IMG/VR virus record: IMGVR_UViG_3300025137_000152
Coordinates: 1 to 32,810 of that record
Source of the DNA: a virus
Length of the DNA: 32,810 nucleotides
Direction: 5' to 3' (one strand)
The notes under the pieces were generated by a model. It did no database searches. It worked only from the letters and a program-made list of their open reading frames with translations, and was not told the origin of the DNA. Both the position numbers and the translations under genes were made by a program. This document shows, one piece after another, positions 21,503 through 29,900 of this stretch. How positions within the stretch are numbered: the stretch's first letter is position 1; each line of letters opens with the position of its first letter.

Positions 21503-23988
21503 TGGCACGAATACCTACAGTAGGCTCACAAGGAGCTAAAGCATACAAAAACGTAGCCGGGTCAGACGGTCAGACACGTTTTATGAATGTGGCGCAAGTT
21601 GATACCTCAGCCGGGTCAAGACAACAGGGTGAGATATGGTCTAATGCGCTTTCTAAAGTAGCTGACAGCGCTACTAAGTGGCAAGAAGGTGAAGACACTC
21701 GCAAACTTGTAGAGTACGAAGGCAAGTTAAATAAACTAAATTCATACTTATTGGAAGACCCAGACTTTGGTGGTTTAGGTACTTTAAGTGGAGAAGACGC
21801 ACTAAAGAAGATTAATGGTGGCTGGTCCCGTGAATTAGACCAACAAGGCAAGAACGGAGTAGAAGCTACTAAGTACGCCATGTCTGTGGACGAGTTTACA
21901 AAGGCTGGTTTTACATATGACAACAATAAAAGCCTAACTGAGAATTACCAAGAGAACGTCAAACGATTACAAGAAACAGCAAGTAAAGATATGGCTCTGT
22001 CAGGGTCAGACGCTCTTAATCAGTATACTGAAAAATTCACAAACAACTTTGTGTCGAATGTTAATAAATTCCAAGATGTAGCCTACAAAGCAAAAAATGA
22101 ATTAATCTTTACTGGCAGAATGGCTGAGCATATTGATAAGGGTACTTTGCAATGGCATAACGGTGTAGCTCTAGACGCTACGCTGTCAAATGTTGAAACA
22201 CTGGTAAGAAATAAAGATATCGGTATTGCTGCTCAAAAAGGTGTTACAGACAAAGACACTATAACAAAATTAGTAAATGAAAATAAAGCTGCTGTAATAG
22301 ATGCTGCTATTCAGCAAGCTATGGCAACAGGTAACACGCAAGCTGCTAAAGACTTATTGAAAAAGTATAGCGGTGCTGGCAACCCAATTAATGGTGAGCA
22401 GCTAACTAAACTTACTAAGTTAGTAAAAGACAGCTCTATCCAAGTAGACGGAGCAAACGCTGTTAATGCCCTTCTTGCTGAGAAGGGACCGGGTGACACA
22501 TCTAAATACATGAAGAAAAACGCTGCTGGTAATTTGGACCTGTACGATGAAGTAGGTTTGCGTCAGGCACTATACAAAAAGTTTTCAAATCAGCCGGATA
22601 AGTTAGCTGCTGCTGAAAAGCATCTAGGGTATTTGCTGGAAATTAATAAAGCTAAAGTTACTGAGGATGAGGTTATTGCTATTAAAGAGGTAAATAAACT
22701 TCTTTCTGAAAACAAACCTATCCCACCTGCTCTAGCATCCCGGCTACCAGAGAATTATAACGTCCCAGCTAAAATGGCTTCATACTCTAAAAACAATGAG
22801 ACTGTCACAGACATGTCTGCTCACGAAGCAAAAGGCGGTCAGCAAAACACGCAGCTTAATAGTGAGGGTGTACCTTACGACCAAGTATTAACAGAGATGT
22901 TAGCTAAGCCGTCTAGCATACCATTTGTGTTGCAGCAGTTTGAAGGACCAGAAGGTGAAAAAGCTTTACGGGGGATGCTTAGCGCAAGAGACTACGAAGC
23001 TATCTCTCAAAAAATAGAAACTGAGCGAGGCAAGCTAGAAGTAGCAGAAGCAGCTAGAAAAGGTTTTCAGCTAACAGACTTGAGTAAAATGCTGAAGAAC
23101 ACTTTTCAGATAAGCGATAGCCGAATTAGCAAACTAGTAACTAGCGATTTACTAGTAAACGAATACAACCAATTCTTTTTGGACCACCTTAGAAGAAAAG
23201 GTGTAGCTCCTACACAAGACCAAACTAAACGGTTTATAGCTCCATACCTTTTAGAGCTAGCTACTGATAAAAGCTTTTTGGGCAATCCAAAAGACTTTAA
23301 GGCGGTGGCTCGTACTGCTAACGATGAGACTGCCTTAGCTACGCTGTCTTCAGAAGAGGGGGTACTTAACGATAGTAAAAAGAACAACCGTTTAGTGCAG
23401 TCTATGTTTGGAGTAGATGAAACTACACTAACAGCAATTAGAGAGGATTTAGACAGCAGAGATTTGGAGTACACGCTAACTAACATTAACGCTCTAATAA
23501 CAACTAACCCTGCTTACAGCGGTAGTCAGGCAGATGGTACTCGTTTAGACCCCCAAATATTACTCACTGATAGTGGCTACAGCATGGCTAAAAATATAGC
23601 TAGTGGTCAAGGTGGGATGAAGAAAGTGTACGAAGATTTTCAACTAGGTAATATATTTGGAAACGCCAATCAAAATAACGCTGTTAAATTTTTATACACA
23701 TTAAGCTTGTTGGAACAGAACGGCTCATTGCCTGATATTACACCCGAGGTTGCTAAGAATATGGGTAATGTCCAAAATGCTGATTACAGAAATTGGCTTA
23801 AAGCTACCAGAAAAGTAATGGTGGACCAATTTACAGGTAACACAAATACAGCCGCTTTAATAAACCGGACTATAGACACTGGAGCTAGCTTGTTTAGTAA
23901 TATTGATATGGGTGCTTTGTCTGGTCCGGGATACAGCCCAGAACTGCGAAAAGCTTTGACACCCCAAACAACTCCTGACGGAACGTAG
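21502..23988 (+). CDS. Internal core protein (T7 gp15-like)
   Basis: This 828-residue, mostly helical protein begins MARIPTVGSQGAKAYKNVAG and has long charged helical stretches without catalytic motifs. Length, composition and place between the gp14-like gene and the giant last core gene fit the gp15-type ejection protein that helps build the conduit across the cell envelope. The start at 21502 has GTGGAG 4 bases upstream; an in-frame start at 21490 would place the site inside the gene. It ends 1 base before the next ATG. Confidence 0.75.
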   Translation: MARIPTVGSQGAKAYKNVAGSDGQTRFMNVAQVDTSAGSRQQGEIWSNALSKVADSATKWQEGEDTRKLVEYEGKLNKLNSYLLEDPDFGGLGTLSGEDALKKINGGWSRELDQQGKNGVEATKYAMSVDEFTKAGFTYDNNKSLTENYQENVKRLQETASKDMALSGSDALNQYTEKFTNNFVSNVNKFQDVAYKAKNELIFTGRMAEHIDKGTLQWHNGVALDATLSNVETLVRNKDIGIAAQKGVTDKDTITKLVNENKAAVIDAAIQQAMATGNTQAAKDLLKKYSGAGNPINGEQLTKLTKLVKDSSIQVDGANAVNALLAEKGPGDTSKYMKKNAAGNLDLYDEVGLRQALYKKFSNQPDKLAAAEKHLGYLLEINKAKVTEDEVIAIKEVNKLLSENKPIPPALASRLPENYNVPAKMASYSKNNETVTDMSAHEAKGGQQNTQLNSEGVPYDQVLTEMLAKPSSIPFVLQQFEGPEGEKALRGMLSARDYEAISQKIETERGKLEVAEAARKGFQLTDLSKMLKNTFQISDSRISKLVTSDLLVNEYNQFFLDHLRRKGVAPTQDQTKRFIAPYLLELATDKSFLGNPKDFKAVARTANDETALATLSSEEGVLNDSKKNNRLVQSMFGVDETTLTAIREDLDSRDLEYTLTNINALITTNPAYSGSQADGTRLDPQILLTDSGYSMAKNIASGQGGMKKVYEDFQLGNIFGNANQNNAVKFLYTLSLLEQNGSLPDITPEVAKNMGNVQNADYRNWLKATRKVMVDQFTGNTNTAALINRTIDTGASLFSNIDMGALSGPGYSPELRKALTPQTTPDGT

Positions 23989-23989
23989 T

Positions 23990-26900
23990 ATGGCAGTATT
24001 AACTAACTCATTACTGGATGACAAAAAGGAAGCTTTAACTGAAAGCAATATTATTCCTATCGCTCAACAGGATGATAATAAAGTAAAACCTGAGCCAAGC
24101 ATTGACAGTTTAAATAACGGTGAGCAAGACGTAGATAATAAAGCTAGGTCTCTCATTACTCCTGAGCCTATAAACGAAACCGTGCAGCGTGTTGATGAAG
24201 TGTCTAAGCTTGTTTCAGACACTCAAGTAAACTCTCGGATAACTCCTGAGCATGAAGCTTTGGTAAACCAGACGCACAAATTATTTCCACAGGCTGACAA
24301 AAATATTCTAAGAAATGTAAGCGTAGCTGAATTAAAAGCTACTATTGAGCAGTCAAGCAAAATGAATGCTCTAAATAATGCACCTACATTAGCTGACACG
24401 TTAGATAAAAACCCAGCACTTTTGCTAACACAAAATTCTAACATAGATGCTTTTTCTAAATTAGAAACACAGCTTAATGCTATTGGTCCTATTATAAAAG
24501 ACACTCCGTATGTCACTTATGGGCAAGGTACAATTAACGCACTAGACCGGGGAGTAGACCGATTTGTTGGCGGTCTTTTGAGTATAGCTGCTGGTGTAAA
24601 AACACGACTAGCTGAAGAAGCTGATTTAAGTATCCTAGAAACTGTCGATAAGAATTTTATGGATGACCCTCACATTACTAGGGTTGCCAAGGCTATGGGG
24701 CTTGACCCTAATAACGAACAAGACCGTCTTAAAGCTGTTGAATATATACAAGAGATGGACATGATGTCCCCCAGCTTTGGTGCTGGCAATACGGGGCAGA
24801 TGGGTGCAATCGGGACATCTGCTTTTCTAGAAAGCATACCCAGAATACTTTTGAATACAATTTTTGGGGAGATGATATTTGGAACACCTGCTAATAACCC
24901 TGACCAGCAGCGTAGTCAATTAGCTGGCGATGGTTATAACTTGTTTAAAAAAGCTGTCGAGATTAGCCGGGAAAACAAAGATAACTCACAGTTTTCAGCT
25001 CAAGCTCAGGACTTTCAAAAAGGTTTAAAAAGTGACCCAGACGCTTCTTTGGGAGAGGCAATTTTAGATTTTGCTAACGCAGTACAAAGAGACCCGGTAG
25101 GTGCTGCCGCTTTCTTATCTGAGGTAGGTATAGAATTTACGCCTGTTATTGCTGCTGGTGCAGCTACAAGCTTGGCAACTAAGAACCCATTACTAGGTGT
25201 GTCTGTAGCTAGTGGGGGCGTTTTTATTACAGAAAACGATGTAGGCAGCGAAATAGCTAGCGCTGTGCAAGAGAAATACAAATATAACATCTTAACGGAA
25301 GACGGCTTTGACGCTTTTATAAATGATAAAGAAGCTGTGGATTTTGCTATTAAGACTGGGCGTATTAGAGGAACGACTATAGGTCTTACTCAGCTAGTGC
25401 AATTTGGTATTATATCTAAACTTGCTAAAACTAAAAGCGTAGCGGCTGGTACAACGGCTCAGGTAGGGACTAGTTTAACTGCTGAAGGCGTAGGCGAAGG
25501 GTTAGCCCAAAAATTTTCTGTGGGTAAAGTTAACTGGAATGAAGTCGTGCTAGAAGTAGCTGGCGGTACAGTAACAATGCCGCTGGATATAGCCACTGCT
25601 ACTGCTACATGGCATGGCAGAAAAAGAGACGCAGAAACTGTTCGTAGCTGGTTAGCCACCGGGGAAATAATTGAGAAAAACAAAGGCAAGTTAAGCAAAG
25701 AAGGTCAGGACTTAATTGATGGGTCTACTGTTATTGCCGACCAGTTAAAAGAAAAAGGCGTAGACACTGTTTATATAGAAGCTGACAAACTTACTAAATT
25801 TGACCAAGACCGACCTGATAGCGATAGCGTAATAAAAACACTAGGACTGGATGCAGACGCAGTTACTGAGGCAGCTACATCTGGACAACGTATCGCTGTA
25901 GATACGGACGCTTATGTGCGGCACATACTTGGTGTTGACGGATTTATGGAGTTACACACCACGTCCACCACAACTGACCCAGACGGTATGACCGGGGCAG
26001 AGCTGGAAGCTTTTGACGCTAACCTACAAACAGAGCTTAATGAAACTATAGAGGAAGCCGATAATAGTACACAGCTACCCTCTATGAATGAGGCTGATGT
26101 AGCAGCAGCCGTGTCAGACACAAAAGCTATTGAGCAAAATATAAAAGAACAGATTGGACGGACAGGTAATTTTGACAGCCAGCAAACAGAGCTTCTGTCA
26201 ATGTTGACCGCACAAAGATACGCTGTCCGAGCAGCTAGGATATCTGAAGAGACTGGCGAGTACGTCAGTCCTATGAAATTATTCAACGAAGACAATTTGA
26301 TTATAACTGGGTCTGAAGCACCAACTAACGTGCAACGGACCACCGCAGCAGCACCTATTTACACTGAAGCCGATTTAAGCACCATTCAAGACATCCGTAC
26401 TAGTCTTACTACCGAGGGTGTGCCAGATGGTGTTACAGAGGCTAATACCAGTGCTGTAGAAGCTGCGTCTAGTCAGACAATAGATATACCAGTAGCTAAC
26501 CCGGATAGTAACAGCATACCTAATGCTAATAAGACTATACCTAGAGTTTTGTACTATACCCCACTTGGCAAAAGCGATGTAGTGGTAGGCAACGACATTA
26601 ACCCAGCAACTGATGAAACAGGGGTAGTTGATGGTGTTGTTGAAGCGTTAAACCTAACAACAGCGCCTAGAGCAGATAACTCTGTTGCTATAGATATGGT
26701 TACCGTTAAGCCCAGTTTTGGGGTAGGGGGTAATTTAAAAGAAACAAGCGAAGGTAGTTTTAGTTTCCAAGGCTCTATAAAAGCTGGCGCACAATTTGCC
26801 AAGACAGGTGAAGAAAAACTGCGTAGCAAGAAACAACAGCAGATACTAAATGATATTAGTAAGGCTGGTATAGACGTTACTACAATGACTGATGAAGAGG

Positions 26901-29900
26901 TTGTGACTGCGCTGAACAACGCTGCTCAAGAAGAAGCCGAAGCTAAGTTTGAAGTCGACCAGAATAACCCTGTCAACGATAAGAAGACCCCGGCTGTTTT
27001 TCCTCCAGAGCAGACCCTTTCTAAAGAAAGTAAGAAAAAACTTGCAGCCTTACGAAAGGAAGTACCGGGGTTTTCTGCCATTGCTTCTTTTTTACAGCCA
27101 GACGAAATACAGGTTCTAACAACGGCACAGGCAGTTAAGCTAGTAGAAACACTTAAAACTTTACCAAACGTGGCTGAGACTGCCGCTAGTGCCAGAGCTG
27201 GTAGAGCCAAGCTAGGATGGTACAGACGCAGCAAGCAAGCTTTGGATATTGTTTTTGGTGCAGACGCACCGAGGTTTACTGCTTTACTAGCAGCTCTATC
27301 GCCACAGACTAGCGTGGAAAGTAATTTAATTAACGCACTGAATGTATGGACTGGCTGGGTAGCTGCCGGGAGACCACAGGACGTAGCAACCATTAAAAAG
27401 ATAATGGCAGATAATGTCCAAGGCGATAAAGGCGAGACAAGTGTTTTATCCGCTTGGGTAAACAACACGATGATAGCGCTGCTTACGCCTGACGATGCTA
27501 TCACGTTGTCTGGTCCTAAAGTAAACTCGTTCAGCTTAAACCTGCAAGGGTTTGAGAGCGAGGTTACGAATGATGCTTGGATGGCAAACTGGGGTTTTGT
27601 AGACCAACAGTTATTCAGCCAAAACGCTAACATAGCTAGACCCGGCAAAAGCCCGGGTTACATGGCTATGACTGTGTTGGCGAGGAGAGCAGCGGTTGAA
27701 GCAAACATGGACCCTATGGAAGTCCAAGAGACTATCTGGTCTATGGCTAAGGCTCTGTATGAACGGGCTAGCGCTAAAGGCGAAACCAGAACAGAGCTAC
27801 AGATATTAGAAGACGGTGACCTCACTCACGAAATGATTGGGGATGTACCTGATTTTAGTACGCTGCTAAACGTAGGTGAGTATAAGGCGGCTTTGGAAGC
27901 AGGTGGCTATCAACAGCAATTAGCAAATTTAAATGCTGCTTCTATCCCGGGACGCTCTAATGAAAAAGGCGATGTTACTAAGGGTATGAGTGACAAAGAC
28001 CTAGCTCTGTTGAAGAAGACAGCAAAGCGTTTAGGCGATTTGCGTAAGCAAAGAAAGTGGGAAAGCGAAAAGACCAGCATCCAGATAGGTCTGTCCTCAG
28101 CTACCGGAACCATACCGGGTTTAGATAATCTGCATAAAGCAGCTATGAGCGGTGACCGGGATGCATTTGTAGCGCTACAGGAAATTGCTTTTAATGCGCT
28201 AGAGTTTCACACCTCTGGATTAGTAGATAAAAAAGGTAACCCGTTAGTCGTAATTAACAAAGTGCCTAGCTACGGCTTTTATGGGGGCGAGGCTGAGCCG
28301 TCTTTAAGCCTAAGCATTGAGATGACTAATGCTGACAAACCAAGGGCTTTGGCAGCTCTGGCTAGGTTTGCTGAGATGTTTAATCAGGAGCAAATTCACG
28401 TTAGAGAAGCACCAGCTAAAAACAAGAAAAAAGTAGGTTATCAATATACTGATGGAAGTTTCAATACTTCTGTGATAAAATACGAACTGAACGACCAGCT
28501 CAATGAACAAGAGCTGACAAAAATAATAGACGAGAGCGGTCTAGTCGGTTTCTCCGTAGGTGGGGACGGCAGTCTGCTTGCGTATTACTTAGGAGACCCA
28601 AATGACGCAAAAGCAATCGAAGAATTTGAAACCGCCATCCAACGAGCCGACAAACTTATTGGAAGCAATGCACGAAAGATTACCCGGACTGTTGAACGCC
28701 TCTGGGCTTACGGTAGAGGATACGGAGCCACAAATAGCTACGGGGAAATCAGAGGTAACTTTCAAGCCCCGAAAACAGACCAAGCAAACAAAACAGCAAT
28801 AAGACTAGCTGCACGTTTAGCTAAGAAAACCGTAAACCCCACAGAGCAAGCTGGTGAGATGACACCAGCTCAGGAAGCTCTTCAAACAGAAATCATGGAA
28901 GCATACGAGGCGATGCAGCTAGACAATCTAGCTGACCCTAACGTCAGACGTGCTTATGAAGAATTAATTGTAGAACTGCTAGAGCAGTTTGATACGTTGC
29001 CTGTCAAGGTAGAAGTCTTTCAGCAGAAAAGAGATAAAGACGGCAACATCAAAAACTTTAAAGAGCCGTACACTGGTACAGCTATGTCTGAGAAAATGCG
29101 CTTAGACATAAACCAAAACAATCACCTATTTATATTAGAAACAGAACCCGGGTCATTCGGACCGGAAGGGGTGGTGTATGAAGACCACCCGTTATTGCGT
29201 GACAGTGGGCGTGTTGATGTAAACGGACAGCCACTACTGATGAATGATTTGTTAAGAGCGGTACACGATTACTACGCACACACAATGAGTACGGTAGGCT
29301 TTGGACCATTAGGCGAAGAAGCTGCGTGGCGCAACCATATGCTAATGACCCGAAGCCCATGGGCTAGGTGGGCGCTGACCTCAGAGACAAGAGGACAAAA
29401 TAGCTGGACTAATTTTAACCCGGATGCCAAGGGTAAGAAATTATCTGAACGGGAATTTGCCGAGCAAAAGGTAGACCTGATGCCGCTAGAATTTGTTACA
29501 ACAGGGGAACCTACTGTAGACACTACCTTAGCGCAGCTACCCGGCTCAGAAGGGTTGACGCTAGAACAAACCAGACAGACTAACACAGGTGGTACGTTTA
29601 CACCTAAAGACCAGATACAAGACCAAAACGGTAAACCTGTTTCGCTTATTCAAATTTTTGAAAGCGCAGATAGAAGTACATTTTTACATGAGAGTGGGCA
29701 TTTTTGGTTAGAGCAGCTAAAGCAAGATGCTATGGAAGTAGGGGGAAAGCTAGATAAAGATTGGACCACTGTAAAACGGTGGTGGTCTGGCAGAACTGAA
29801 CAAATTAGAGAAGAGGCAGTCAAACGAGCTAAAAAAGATAAAAACAGCGATGCCGCTTCTAAAATACAAAGCATGACAGAGAACCAGCTCAAGAAATTTA

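Noticed and set aside
28602-28802. 66-residue plus-strand ORF inside the giant gene, checked as a sign of a frameshift
   Set aside because: The main frame reads through this region without a stop and continues with sensible protein sequence on both sides, so the ORF is a chance overlap.
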